From Thermodesulfomicrobium sp. WS (lineage in GTDB: Bacteria > Desulfobacterota > Desulfovibrionia > Desulfovibrionales > Desulfomicrobiaceae): 64,000 bases of DNA. Below, one piece after another: positions 54,683 through 63,383 of the stretch. The translations under genes and the position numbers were made by a program. Numbering within the stretch: the stretch's first letter is position 1; every line of letters starts with the position of its first letter. The notes below the pieces were generated by a model. The model was not told the DNA's origin and did no database searches. It saw only the letters and a program-made list of their open reading frames with translations. The stretch spans positions 1,364,001 through 1,428,000 of the forward strand of contig NZ_AP027130.1 of the NCBI RefSeq assembly GCF_027925145.1. The letters run 5' to 3'.

Positions 54683-54926
54683 CTATGGCGGCCATGCGAG
54701 CGAGGATGGCCTGAGCGCTGGGGAAACGCCGCTCGGAGCGCAGGCGCCACACGCACTGCCCGCGGAACCAGACTTCCATATCTCCGCGCAGTTGCGGTGC
54801 AGGCACCAGCGTTACCGCTTGCGGACCAAGGATGGCGCCGATCTCGGAGGCGAGCTTCCCGGCCCGCTCCAAAAGGCCGCGTCAGAGGCTGCAGACGCGG
54901 ATGAGGAGCGTCTCACTGGGGCACAT
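54672..54926 (-). CDS. SelW/Rdx-like selenoprotein with in-frame UGA (CxxU)
   Basis: An 84-residue protein if TGA at 54884-54882 is read as selenocysteine. The reading begins at ATG 54926, and the Rdx redox motif C-S-L-U lies at residues 12-15 (LIRVCSLUR). Downstream residues (GAILGPQAVTLVPAP, then DMEVWFRGQCVWRLR, then FPSAQAIL) match the SelW/Rdx thioredoxin-like fold, which normally has CxxC or CxxU there. A bSECIS-like hairpin follows the UGA. Without decoding, only a 66-residue piece without the motif would be made, from a TTG. Its ATG overlaps the upstream DUF2845-type gene by 14 bases; the ribosome site is weak. Confidence 0.7.
54846..54870 (-). promoter_or_regulatory. Candidate bacterial SECIS element
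   Basis: On the minus strand, 11 bases after the UGA, GGAGCGGGC pairs with GCTCGCCTCC (one bulged base) around the loop CGGGAA. The loop has G at its second position and lies 20 bases from the UGA, within the published bSECIS limits for these two features. Confidence 0.5.
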
Positions 54927-55212
54927 ATTCGCTTTTTTTGAGGATCCCGCCTTCGAAGGTCAGGACGTAAAACCCGCCGGGCACGGCATAGGTGAGTTCG
55001 GTTACGGTAAATTTGCGCAGTTCGCGGCGGCGTTCATTGAGGTAGGAGACCTCCCCCACGTCGCGTTCGGTCAGGGGCGGGCCGCATTTGGCCACCACCT
55101 TGGCCATGATGGTGCCTGGGGTCATGAGATCCCCTTGGCAGCGCAAATCAATGGCTCCCAGCAGGGAAGGGAAAAGTCCGGTGATGGCCAGGGCAAAAAG
55201 GAGAGCACGCAT
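54913..55212 (-). CDS. DUF2845-like exported protein
   Basis: A 99-residue exported protein with a signal peptide (LLFALAITGLFPSLLGA). It has Cys residues in LRCQGDLM and VVAKCGPP and the tail GGILKKSEYVPQ, typical of small DUF2845 proteins of unknown function. The ATG at 55212 gives the signal peptide; the frame upstream is unrelated. It precedes and overlaps the selenoprotein gene. Confidence 0.65.
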   Translation of the reverse strand: MRALLFALAITGLFPSLLGAIDLRCQGDLMTPGTIMAKVVAKCGPPLTERDVGEVSYLNERRRELRKFTVTELTYAVPGGFYVLTFEGGILKKSEYVPQ

Positions 55213-55315
55213 CGCTTGACGTCCTTTGGGGTTGCTCGCTAACGGTGGAAAACCGCGTCTTGCGGCCAATGGGCTTCGCCAGGAGCCCTTTTTTATGCCT
55301 GAAGGAGATGTATTC

Positions 55316-57139
55316 ATGCAACGAAACGAGGCGCTGCGCAATATCGCCATCATCGCCCACGTGGATCACGGCAAAACCACCTTGGTGGACGCACTCTTCC
55401 GACAATCCGGGGTGTTCCGGGAAGGCCAGCAGGTGGACGAGCGTGTCCTGGACAGCATGGACCTGGAGCGGGAGCGCGGGATCACCATCGCGGCCAAGAA
55501 CTGCTCGGTGCGCTGGAAGGACGTGAAGATCAATATTGTGGATACTCCGGGCCATGCGGACTTTGGCGGCGAGGTGGAGCGCGCGCTCTCCATGGTGGAT
55601 GGCGCGGTGCTTCTGGTGGACGCCTCGGAAGGGCCGCTCCCCCAGACTCGCTTCGTCCTGGGCAAAGCCTTGGCCTTGGGACTGCCGCTTATCGTGGTGC
55701 TCAACAAAATTGACCGCCCGGATGCCCGTCCCCAGGAGGTCTTGAGCGAGGTCTACGATCTCTTCATCGATCTGGGGGCGGAGGAGGACCAGCTCGAATT
55801 CCCGGTGCTCTATGCCGTTGGTCGCGACGGTATCGCCTCGACGAGCCTGGAGGTTCCAGGCAAGGATCTGGCCCCGCTTTTAGACGCCATCCTCACCCAT
55901 ATCCCGGCGCCGGCTTATGTAGTGGACGCCCCGCTCACCCTTTTGGTGTCCGATTTGGGCTATAGCGACTACCTCGGGCGTCTGGCTATCGGCAAGCTCC
56001 ACGGCGGAATCTTGGAAGAAAAAACCGACCTCGTCTGTTTGGGAGAGACCGAGGAGCGTCTCTTCCGCCCCACCCGCATCCAGACCTACGAGGGCTTGCG
56101 CCTGGTGGATCAGCCGCGGGTGGAGCCCGGGGACATCACCGTGGTGGCCGGGCTGGAGCAGGTGGCCATTGGGGACACCATCTGCCATCGTCATACCCCG
56201 GTACGCTTGCCCCGGCTGCGGGTGGACGAGCCCACCGTGGCCATGCGTTTTGCCATCAATACCTCGCCCTTGGCCGGCCGGGAGGGCAAGATCGTGCAAT
56301 CGCGGCAGATCAAGGACCGCCTTTTGCGCGAAGCCCGCGCCAACGTGGCCATCCAGGTGGAGGAAACCGAAGACCGCGATGCCATGCTGGTCAAAGGCCG
56401 CGGGGAATTCCAGCTGGCCATCCTCATCGAGACCATGCGGCGTGAAGGCTTCGAACTGACGGTGAGTCGGCCGGAGGTCATCCTCAAGCACGAGGCCGGC
56501 GAGGTCTTGGAGCCCATGGAGCGGGTGCACGTGGATTGTGGCGAGGCCTTTTTGGGCGTGGTCACGGAAAAGCTCTCCCTGCGCCGGGGCAAATTGGAGC
56601 ACCTCGTCAATAACGGCACCGGCCGGGTGCGCATGGAATTTTCCGCACCGTCCCGGGCGCTTATCGGCTACCGGGACGAGTTTCTCACGGACACCAAGGG
56701 CACCGGCATCCTCCATTCCATGTTTGCGGGCTATGGACCGTATCGTGGCGAGTTCCCCTCACGTTTTACGGGCTCTTTGGTGGCGGACCGCCAGGGTCAG
56801 GCGGTGGCCTACGCCCTCTTCAACCTCGAGCCCCGGGGCAGGCTCTTCGTGGAGCCGGGAGATGCAGTGTACGAAGGCATGATCATCGGGGAGCACAATC
56901 GGGAGAGCGATCTTGATGTCAATCCGTGCAAGGAGAAAAAACTCACCAACCTGCGCGCTGCCGGCAAGGACGAGAACGTCATCTTGACGCCGATCCTCCC
57001 CATGACCCTGGAGCGGGCGCTGCACTGGATCCGGGAGGACGAAATGGTGGAAGTGACCCCGCTTTCCATCCGGCTGCGCAAGGCGGAGCTTTCCGCGCAA
57101 AAACGCCACACCATGCGGGTGCGGGCCAAGAAGGAGTGA
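55316..57139 (+). CDS. typA: TypA/BipA ribosome-associated GTPase
   Basis: A 607-residue translational GTPase. G1 is AHVDHGKTT near residue 15, G3 is DTPGHADF near 74 and G4 is NKID near 128. The C-terminal EF-G-like domains follow, with the TypA-specific end [11 protein letters not shown] and [13 protein letters not shown]-type segment. It helps ribosome assembly and stress response. ATG 55316 follows GAAGGAG; the longer frame has no other support. The FAD gene starts 2 bases after its stop. Confidence 0.94.
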   Translation: MQRNEALRNIAIIAHVDHGKTTLVDALFRQSGVFREGQQVDERVLDSMDLERERGITIAAKNCSVRWKDVKINIVDTPGHADFGGEVERALSMVDGAVLLVDASEGPLPQTRFVLGKALALGLPLIVVLNKIDRPDARPQEVLSEVYDLFIDLGAEEDQLEFPVLYAVGRDGIASTSLEVPGKDLAPLLDAILTHIPAPAYVVDAPLTLLVSDLGYSDYLGRLAIGKLHGGILEEKTDLVCLGETEERLFRPTRIQTYEGLRLVDQPRVEPGDITVVAGLEQVAIGDTICHRHTPVRLPRLRVDEPTVAMRFAINTSPLAGREGKIVQSRQIKDRLLREARANVAIQVEETEDRDAMLVKGRGEFQLAILIETMRREGFELTVSRPEVILKHEAGEVLEPMERVHVDCGEAFLGVVTEKLSLRRGKLEHLVNNGTGRVRMEFSAPSRALIGYRDEFLTDTKGTGILHSMFAGYGPYRGEFPSRFTGSLVADRQGQAVAYALFNLEPRGRLFVEPGDAVYEGMIIGEHNRESDLDVNPCKEKKLTNLRAAGKDENVILTPILPMTLERALHWIREDEMVEVTPLSIRLRKAELSAQKRHTMRVRAKKE

Positions 57140-57141
57140 CC

Positions 57142-58521
57142 ATGCATTTTGATGCCATCATCGTGGGTGGCGGCCCGGCTGGGCTCTTTGCTGCCCATTA
57201 TTTGGCCGAGGCCACCTCGCTGCGGGTTTTGCTCGTGGACAAAGGGCGTGCCTCCCTGGCTCGCCATTGCCCCATGAGCGGGAACCAAGAATGTGTGGGG
57301 TGCCGACCGTGTAATATTCTCTCAGGGTTAGGCGGCGCAGGGCTTTTTTCCGACGGCAAGCTCAACTTCATCCACAAGCTCGGCAAGACGGACCTCACCC
57401 AATTTCTTCCAACCTCCGAGGCCATGCGCCTCATTGACGAGACCGAGGCCATCTTCAACCGTTTCGGCATGGATGGGCAGGTGTACCCCACGGACATGGA
57501 GCGGGCGCTGACCATTCGCAAGGAGGCCCGCAAGGTGGGGGTGGACCTGCTGATCATCAAGCAGAAGCATCTCGGAAGCGACAATCTGCCCAGCCACATC
57601 GCCGGCATGGTGGCGGCCATCGAGGCGCGTGGGGTCACCATCCGCACCGGCGAAAGCGTGCAGGACGTCTTGGTTAAGGACGGCCGTGTGGTGGGGGTGC
57701 GTACCAATACGGGCGAGTACCATGCGCCGTACGTCGTTTTGGCCCCAGGCCGGGTCGGCGCGGAGTGGGTGGGCTCACTTGCCCAGCGCCACGGTCTGCG
57801 GGTGACCCAGCGGGGCATCGAAGTGGGAGTACGGGTCGAGGTGCATAACGACATCATGCAGGATCTTTGCTCCGTGATCTACGACCCCACATTCTTTATC
57901 CGCACCTCCAAGTACGACGATCAGACGCGCACCTTCTGTACCAACTATGGCGGCTATATCGCCCAGGAAAACTATCATGACTTCGTGTGCGTCAATGGCC
58001 ATGCGTACATGGAAAAAAAATCCGACAACACCAACTTTGCATTTCTTTCCAAGGTGGTGCTCAATGATCCGGTAACGGATAATCAAGCCTATGGAGAGTC
58101 CATTGGCCGATTGGCGACCCTTATCGGTGGGGGAAAGCCTATCTTGCAGCGCTTTGGCGATCTCAAGCGTGGCCGGCGCTCCACCTGGAACCGCATCAAA
58201 AATAGCTCCATCGAGCCCACCCTCACCAAGGTCACCTGCGGCGACATCGCCATGGCCTTGCCGGAGCGCATTCTCACCAACCTCGTGGAGGGCTTGGAGA
58301 AACTCAATTTCGTCGTGCCGGGCGTGGCCAACGACGAAACCCTGCTCTACGCGCCGGAGATCAAGTTCTTTGCCACCCAGGTGGAGTGCGGGCCGGATTT
58401 GCAGACCGCCATTTCCGGTCTGTACGTTGCCGGTGACGGGCCAGGCGTGGCGGGCAACATCGTCTCCGCAGCGGCTACCGGGCTTCTGGCCGCCAAAGGG
58501 ATCGCCGCAGCGGCCCGGTAG
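57142..58521 (+). CDS. FAD-dependent oxidoreductase with CxxCxxC motif
   Basis: A 459-residue flavoprotein with the Rossmann FAD motif VGGGPAGLFAAHYLAE near residue 9. A distinctive CVGCRPC motif near 51 is followed by GLGGAGLFSDGKLN. The final FAD motif GLYVAGDGPGVAGNIVSAAATG is near 427. It belongs to a poorly characterised family related to thiazole-synthesis-like and geranylgeranyl reductase-like dehydrogenases. AAGGAG precedes the start, and it forms an operon with typA. Substrate unknown. Confidence 0.88.
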   Translation: MHFDAIIVGGGPAGLFAAHYLAEATSLRVLLVDKGRASLARHCPMSGNQECVGCRPCNILSGLGGAGLFSDGKLNFIHKLGKTDLTQFLPTSEAMRLIDETEAIFNRFGMDGQVYPTDMERALTIRKEARKVGVDLLIIKQKHLGSDNLPSHIAGMVAAIEARGVTIRTGESVQDVLVKDGRVVGVRTNTGEYHAPYVVLAPGRVGAEWVGSLAQRHGLRVTQRGIEVGVRVEVHNDIMQDLCSVIYDPTFFIRTSKYDDQTRTFCTNYGGYIAQENYHDFVCVNGHAYMEKKSDNTNFAFLSKVVLNDPVTDNQAYGESIGRLATLIGGGKPILQRFGDLKRGRRSTWNRIKNSSIEPTLTKVTCGDIAMALPERILTNLVEGLEKLNFVVPGVANDETLLYAPEIKFFATQVECGPDLQTAISGLYVAGDGPGVAGNIVSAAATGLLAAKGIAAAAR

Positions 58522-58650
58522 ACGGCCGTGGGGGGGGCTGCTTGCGCCCCGAGGAGGGCGCGGCCGCCTTTTGCCAGGTACCGGCCCTTGACCAGTGCCT
58601 GGCTTTGTTTTAGGAAGTTTCCATCTTGAGAGCGATAGATCAATGGATCG

Positions 58651-58688
58651 CTTTGTTCATACATCGGTGAACAAAGCATCTTTTTTTG
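58651..58688 (+). terminator. Terminator after the typA-FAD operon
   Basis: CTTTGTTCA (58651-58659) pairs with TGAACAAAG (58668-58676), followed by CATCTTTTTTT. Confidence 0.85.
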
Positions 58689-58721
58689 TTCCCTGCGCAC
58701 AACGAGGAGAGGATAGAGCTC

Positions 58722-59210
58722 ATGAGTCGCATTCCCATTTCCGTGGAAGGCTACAAGCGTTTGGAAAAAGAATTGGAAGCCCTGAAAAAAGAGCGGCCTG
58801 CGGTGATTCAGGCCATCAAAGAGGCCCGGGAGGAAGGCGATCTGCGGGAAAATGCGGGCTATGATGCCGCCCGGGAGCGCCAGGGGCTTTTGGAGGCCAA
58901 GATTGCCCAATTGGAATCGCGCATGGTGCGCTTTGAGGTCATCGACATCAATCAGCTGCGCAGTGACCGGGTGATCTTTGGCGCCACGGTGGAGTTGGAA
59001 GACCTGGATACCGGCGAAATCAAGACCTACACCCTGCTTGGCCCCGATGAGGCGGACAGCAGCAAGGGCTCCATTTCCATCGAGTCTCCTGTCGGGCGCG
59101 CCCTCTTGGGCAAAAAGGAAGGCGACGAGGTTTCCATCCAGGTGCCCAAGGGCACGGTGAACTACGAGATCCGCTCCATTCGTTTCTTCGGCAGCGCTGC
59201 CTTGCGCTAA
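58722..59210 (+). CDS. greA: Transcription elongation factor GreA
   Basis: A 162-residue cleavage factor that rescues stalled RNA polymerase. It has the coiled-coil segment EEGDLRENAGYDAARERQG near residue 41 with the catalytic acidic pair, and the C-terminal domain starting VIFGATVELED. ATG 58722 follows GAGGATAGAG; an earlier ATG would add 12 residues. Its TAA stop overlaps the stop of the convergent feoA. Confidence 0.95.
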   Translation: MSRIPISVEGYKRLEKELEALKKERPAVIQAIKEAREEGDLRENAGYDAARERQGLLEAKIAQLESRMVRFEVIDINQLRSDRVIFGATVELEDLDTGEIKTYTLLGPDEADSSKGSISIESPVGRALLGKKEGDEVSIQVPKGTVNYEIRSIRFFGSAALR

Positions 59211-59548
59211 TCGCCGTCAGGCGGTCCCGGAAGACATCCACGGGGAGGCTTGTCCTCCCCGTTTTGCAGGGCTGTATCCTCAAGTTCCACGAGGACATGG
59301 CGCGCCTGGTGGCGGCAGAGGCAGACCCGGCAGGCGCCCAGGAGCACTACCATGGGGCCTTGGGCGTTCTGAACAACTTGGACGGGTTTGCCGGACACAA
59401 ACCCCATGGCCAACAGCCGACTCCGTTCCGCTCCGCATGCATCGACGCGGCGGATCACGCCGGTTTGCCCGGCCTGAAGGTGATGCAGCGGTACGAGCCC
59501 TGTGGCAGCAGCGCGGCAGCGGCAGGGATGAAGGCGGTCAAAGAGCAT
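59207..59548 (-). CDS. feoA: FeoA-domain protein (second of two)
   Basis: A 113-residue protein with an N-terminal extension of about 24 residues before a FeoA SH3-like domain (LQAGQTGVIRRVDACG; LLAMGFVSGKPVQVV; LGACRVCLCRHQ). FeoA helps FeoB iron transport. The start is taken as ATG 59548, overlapping the first feoA; ATGs at 59554 and 59566 are also possible. It is followed by greA on the other strand and not by feoB. Confidence 0.75.
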   Translation of the reverse strand: MLFDRLHPCRCRAAATGLVPLHHLQAGQTGVIRRVDACGAERSRLLAMGFVSGKPVQVVQNAQGPMVVLLGACRVCLCRHQARHVLVELEDTALQNGEDKPPRGCLPGPPDGD

Positions 59549-59789
59549 CTGCATCGTCCTCAACATCCACGCGGATGAAGTCTGCCTCGTTATTGCGCAG
59601 CGTGAGGGTGAATCCCCGCAGCCGCAAGGCCACCGGGTCTTCGAGGGGGGCTCGGCCCACGACGGTGAAGGGGGTGCCTGGAACGAGCCCCATGTCCCGG
59701 ATGCGCCGGCCCAGTTCCCCCTGGGCAGTGATATGCCGGATGATGCCGCGTTGGTTGACCTGCATATGGCGCAAGGCGATGGTCTTCAC
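59538..59789 (-). CDS. feoA: FeoA-domain protein (first of two)
   Basis: An 83-residue FeoA-type protein (RDMGLVPGTPFTVVG; DPVALRLRGFTLTLRN). It starts with GTG at 59789 behind AAGGAG. It follows the dtxR-type gene by 10 bases and overlaps the second feoA, so the three form one operon. Confidence 0.82.
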   Translation of the reverse strand: MKTIALRHMQVNQRGIIRHITAQGELGRRIRDMGLVPGTPFTVVGRAPLEDPVALRLRGFTLTLRNNEADFIRVDVEDDADAL

Positions 59790-59799
59790 CAAAGACTCC

Positions 59800-60330
59800 T
59801 TATTCCAGGGTTGCCTGTTGGCTGCTGTCCTCAGGACAGCGGCTTTTTTGCCGGGCCAGACAGGTTTCGATGCACGCCGTGCAGTCCGGGCATGAGCCTG
59901 GCTCGGCGCAACTCTTTTGGAAGGACGCGATCCAATCGGCTCCGGTACGGGGGCAGCGGGTGAGAAAACGTACAAACCGGATGAGGGCCTCCAAACTTTC
60001 ATCGTCGATGCCGTGCTCCAGGCGGCAGGCGGTCTCTTCCGCTAGTTCCTGGCGGATATTAAGGACTCGCTGTAAAAAATCGGAAAGCACCTTGTGGCGG
60101 TGGGCGATGCGTGTGGCCACGCGAAAGCCTTCGGGAGTCAGGGTGACCGAACTATAGGGCTCGTAATTGATGAGCCCTTGTTTGGCGAGCTTTTGCAGGG
60201 CGTTGGTTACCGAAGCCCGCTGTACCCCCATTTGGTCGGCGATATCCTTGGCTCGGGCCGCGGAGTGCGCAGCCTCCAAGGTGAAAATGGTCTCCAAATA
60301 GTCTTCGAGATTAGAGGAGATGTCGTGCAT
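59800..60330 (-). CDS. DtxR/MntR-type metalloregulator with Cys-rich tail
   Basis: A 176-residue iron- or manganese-dependent repressor. The winged-helix domain starts NLEDYLETIFTLE and has IADQMGVQRASVTNALQKL; the metal- and dimer-domain has ETACRLEHGIDDESLEALI. The last 35 residues carry six Cys (CAEPGSCPDCTACIETC and more), which is unusual for DtxR. It probably controls the feoA genes after it. Confidence 0.87.
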   Translation of the reverse strand: MHDISSNLEDYLETIFTLEAAHSAARAKDIADQMGVQRASVTNALQKLAKQGLINYEPYSSVTLTPEGFRVATRIAHRHKVLSDFLQRVLNIRQELAEETACRLEHGIDDESLEALIRFVRFLTRCPRTGADWIASFQKSCAEPGSCPDCTACIETCLARQKSRCPEDSSQQATLE

Positions 60331-60449
60331 GCCTGCCTTCCCAGTTGCGGCGAAAGTTAGACTCTTCTACGCATGGAATGTGCGGAAGGCAAGATCCTCG
60401 GAATGTGTCAATGAAAATGAGACACCCCCGACCGGCAATGAAAGTCTCA

Positions 60450-61326
60450 AGTCATCGCTTTTCGGCCTGTTCATCCATGCAGCGGTTGGTACGGTTGGAG
60501 GCGCTGGCATCCTGCCTTTGCAACGAGCAGGGTTGGCTGCAAACGCGGCCTTGAGGACTTGCTGGCGGTGGGCCACCACCTGGCCCGCCACCCCGCAGTG
60601 AAGCTGCTGGGGCGTAACCAATCCGATGCCCGAGTGTCGGTGTTCCTGGTTGTAGCAGGTGAAAAAATCCCGGCAAAAGGACCGGGCATCTTCCATCGAA
60701 CCGAAACGTCCTGGAAATTGCGGACAGTACTTGAGGGTCTTGAACTGGGCCTCCGAATAGGGATTGTCGTTGCTCCCATGCGGCCGGCTATGGGTTTTGG
60801 CGACCCCCAGATCCGATAGCACGTGGGCGAGGCACTTCGAGGTCATGGACGAGCCCCGATCCGCGTGAAAAGTTGGCCCGCAACAATGCGCTGCTTTGCA
60901 CAGGTCTCCTCGATGAGTTTTTTTGCCAGGGCTCCGCTCCCGGTATCTGCGCCCCTTCGGACTTCGGTGGCGATGCGCGCATGCCACGCCCTGTTCCTTG
61001 AGTATCCTGCCAATACTTTTGGCGCTGAGCTCAAGACCGTACCTGGAAGCGAAAAATTCTTCCATATGCTGACAGCTCGCCCCTTCAAAGTCACTTCTCG
61101 CCTTCTCGGCAACGAACTCTCGGATTTCCTGGGCAATTCTCCGATTCGACACTTTGCCCCGTCCTTTGTGGACAAGGCCCACGGCTCCCTCCTCACGATA
61201 CCGATTTTTCCGTCGAATCACCTGCCGGCAGCGGGGGCCGAGGACTTCTCCCGCCTCTTGAACCGTGAACGCTCCGGCCACTGCCTGCAGGGTCACCAAC
61301 GCTCGCCGCGCTTCCTCTGCCTTCAT
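60450..61326 (-). pseudogene. Chimeric decayed transposase: ISNCY N-terminus joined to IS3 C-terminus
   Basis: The minus-strand frame begins at ATG 61326 with the helix-turn-helix of an ISNCY-type transposase (QEAGEVLGPRCRQVIRRKNRYREEGAVGLVHKG, then SCQHMEEFFASRYGLELSAKSIGRILKEQG). From about 60940 it changes to an IS3-type integrase core end (HADRGSSMTSK, then NDNPYSEAQFKTLKY, then YNQEHRHSGIGLVTPQQLH). A piece of the IS3 part (ALAKKLIEETC) lies in another frame, so there is also a frameshift. No terminal inverted repeats were found; the element is a relic. Confidence 0.75.
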
Positions 61327-61419
61327 GAATACGCCACCCCTGTCTTCATAGGATGACATTTCTATTGTCCCAGCCAGGGTGGCAATATCATTGTCCGGTA
61401 ACACAGTTGCACAATCGTC

Positions 61420-61447
61420 TTGACATCTAAACCTATGAATGTATAAA
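61420..61447 (+). promoter_or_regulatory. Probable promoter of the BREX operon
   Basis: TTGACA at 61420 and TATAAA at 61442 have a 16-base spacer and lie 24 bases before the first BREX start codon. Confidence 0.65.
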
Positions 61448-61470
61448 AAATTTGCTTATCATAGGAGAGT

Positions 61471-62010
61471 GTGCGAGGTAGAGCAGAAAAGCTGAACAAG
61501 AGCGCCAAGATGAAAAAACGTTGTTTGCAAACATTGCTACAAATGAGGTTGCTCGTCGGCTACCTCGGTGAGAAAGCGCAGTGCGCCTGGTGGCCAACGG
61601 CGTTCTATGAGGCATCGAGCAGGCTCTTCCTGGAGCCGGTTTTCTCGAAAACATCTCGCCTTGCTCAGTACCACGGTGTGATGGAAGCAGCCAGGCGATT
61701 GCACGACGAGCATCTGAGCGTAGGCAGCTTCCACCTGTTTCGGCTGCCTGAAGAAGCCGAGCAAGACCTGCATGCGATCGTGCATGGCAGCAGGGGAGAA
61801 GATCTCTCCAGCCAGGTGCCATCCAGCAAAGAGGCTGCGCTCGATGCGTTGAAGCGAATGGCCGCCCCAGTCAGCATATCTAGCGTCGGGCCAACGGCGG
61901 TTGGAAGCCTCAAGGACATCGATTCTCCCGACACCCTGAAGGCGATCGCGGCAGCCTATCTATCGGCGTTCACGCAGAACACCAAAATCTATCCGTATCT
62001 GGTGGGGTGA
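61471..62010 (+). CDS. brxE: BrxE-like BREX defence protein
   Basis: A 179-residue protein resembling BrxE (segment LRLLVGYLGE near residue 26, WWPTAFYEASSRLFLEP, and EAARRLHDEHLSVG then HLFRLPEEAEQDLH). Its role in BREX is not established. It is followed by brxA with overlapping stop/start (GTGA). The start may be GTG 61471 (AGGAG unusually close) or ATG 61510. BrxE at the front is known from the type 6 BREX order. Confidence 0.8.
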   Translation: MRGRAEKLNKSAKMKKRCLQTLLQMRLLVGYLGEKAQCAWWPTAFYEASSRLFLEPVFSKTSRLAQYHGVMEAARRLHDEHLSVGSFHLFRLPEEAEQDLHAIVHGSRGEDLSSQVPSSKEAALDALKRMAAPVSISSVGPTAVGSLKDIDSPDTLKAIAAAYLSAFTQNTKIYPYLVG

Positions 62011-62801
62011 TCATGGCCGACAACAAGCCCTACACGACACAGTTACAAGCAGGCCTTGGGCTCGTCAACGAGACCAAGACGCTGCTCGGCCTGTGGTCGC
62101 CAGACATGTCAGCGAAGCGGTTGTATCAAGTCGCGCTGGAGTCAGGCCGATTCCCCACCGTTACCGCGCGTCGACTGCGCAACATCATCGTCGAATGCTT
62201 TGCTCCGCGCTATCTGGTCCATGGCGGTACACCGGCTGCCCACCTTAAGCGCCTATTGGCATTAAGTTCCACTGCTGATTTGACGCAGCTCATGCTGGTC
62301 TTCACAAGTCGTGCCAATCCCATTCTGGGGGACTTTGTGCGCGACGTTTACTGGGCGCGATACGCCGGCGGCTACACACACATCACCAACGAAGACGCCC
62401 GTGCCTTTGTCGAGCGAAGCATCGCTGACGGCAAGACGATTAAACGCTGGTCTGAGACGACCGTGCGGCGTGTTGCCGCCTACCTGACTGGGTGCTGCGC
62501 CGACTACGGAATGCTTGAGCACGGGTTGCGTTCGAGCCGTCGTATCCTTCCCTTCCGCATTTCCCCCACGGTGGCTGCGTACCTCGCCTATGAACTGCAC
62601 TTTTCCGGCGTGGGTGATAACGCACTGCTGAACCACGAAGACTGGCAGTTGTTTGGCCTGGCACGGGAAGACGTGCTGGAAGAGCTCAAGCGTCTTTCGT
62701 TGAAAGGCTGGCTCATCGTCCAAGCGGCGGGTGACGTGATCCGCATCAGTTGGAAACAACAAGGCATGGAGGCGCTCTGCGATGTCCTCACTCAAAGCTG
62801 A
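62007..62801 (+). CDS. brxA: BrxA-like (DUF1819) BREX protein
   Basis: A 264-residue protein of the BrxA family, a small DNA-binding component of BREX. Segments such as GLGLVNETKTLLGLW near residue 16 and TVTARRLRNIIVECFAPRYL follow the family pattern. It overlaps brxE by four bases (GTG start at 62007; ATG 62013 is an alternative) and overlaps brxB by 20 bases. Confidence 0.85.
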   Translation: MIMADNKPYTTQLQAGLGLVNETKTLLGLWSPDMSAKRLYQVALESGRFPTVTARRLRNIIVECFAPRYLVHGGTPAAHLKRLLALSSTADLTQLMLVFTSRANPILGDFVRDVYWARYAGGYTHITNEDARAFVERSIADGKTIKRWSETTVRRVAAYLTGCCADYGMLEHGLRSSRRILPFRISPTVAAYLAYELHFSGVGDNALLNHEDWQLFGLAREDVLEELKRLSLKGWLIVQAAGDVIRISWKQQGMEALCDVLTQS

Positions 62802-63357
62802 TTTCGACGAATTGCGCGAGCGCATCCGCCACGGGCGCGAGCTTGGGGCTGCAAGCTTCGAGCCGATCTACTACCTGGTATTCCCGCCTGAACAGATTCT
62901 CGAGGTCAAGCGGCAGACGCCGGCCTGGATCGCGAAGTTGCACCAAGAGGGCTGGGACGTTCACATCTTCTCTCTTGCTGAACACATCTGGGCGCTGCTC
63001 AAAGACGACCCGTTTTGGTCTCTTTGCGTGATGGAGGACAAGTCCGCTCCGCTGGATTGGCCGCGCACCAACAAGTCGCTGGCGGACATTCTGACGGCGG
63101 ATAACGGCCTGTTGAAGCGACTTGAGGATGCCCTGCAGCCGCTCGAAGGCCAGCAGAACGCGCTGCTGCTCGTCACCGACCTGGAGGCATTGCATCCCTT
63201 CTTACGCATTGGCGCCATCGAGAGTCGGCTGCAGGGCAAGTTTCATGTGCCCACCATCTTTCTCTATCCCGGCGTGCGAACCGGCAAGACGCGCTTGAAG
63301 TTTCTCGGCTTCTACCCAGAAGACGGCAACTACCGCTCCGTCCACGTCGGCGGGTGA
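62782..63357 (+). CDS. brxB: BrxB-like (DUF1788) BREX protein
   Basis: A 191-residue protein of the DUF1788 family, with YLVFPPEQILEVKRQTPAW near residue 30, the ALLLVTDLEALHPFLRIGAIESRLQG segment and KFHVPTIFLYPG near 150. BrxB is a core BREX component of unsettled function. It overlaps brxA by 20 bases. Confidence 0.88.
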   Translation: MSSLKADFDELRERIRHGRELGAASFEPIYYLVFPPEQILEVKRQTPAWIAKLHQEGWDVHIFSLAEHIWALLKDDPFWSLCVMEDKSAPLDWPRTNKSLADILTADNGLLKRLEDALQPLEGQQNALLLVTDLEALHPFLRIGAIESRLQGKFHVPTIFLYPGVRTGKTRLKFLGFYPEDGNYRSVHVGG

Positions 63358-63383
63358 ACTAAAGAAAGAACCAGGACTGACAT

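Noticed and set aside
54672-54872. 66-residue protein from TTG 54872 as a complete gene
   Set aside because: It lacks the redox motif of its own family and has no ribosome site; the longer reading through UGA explains it better.
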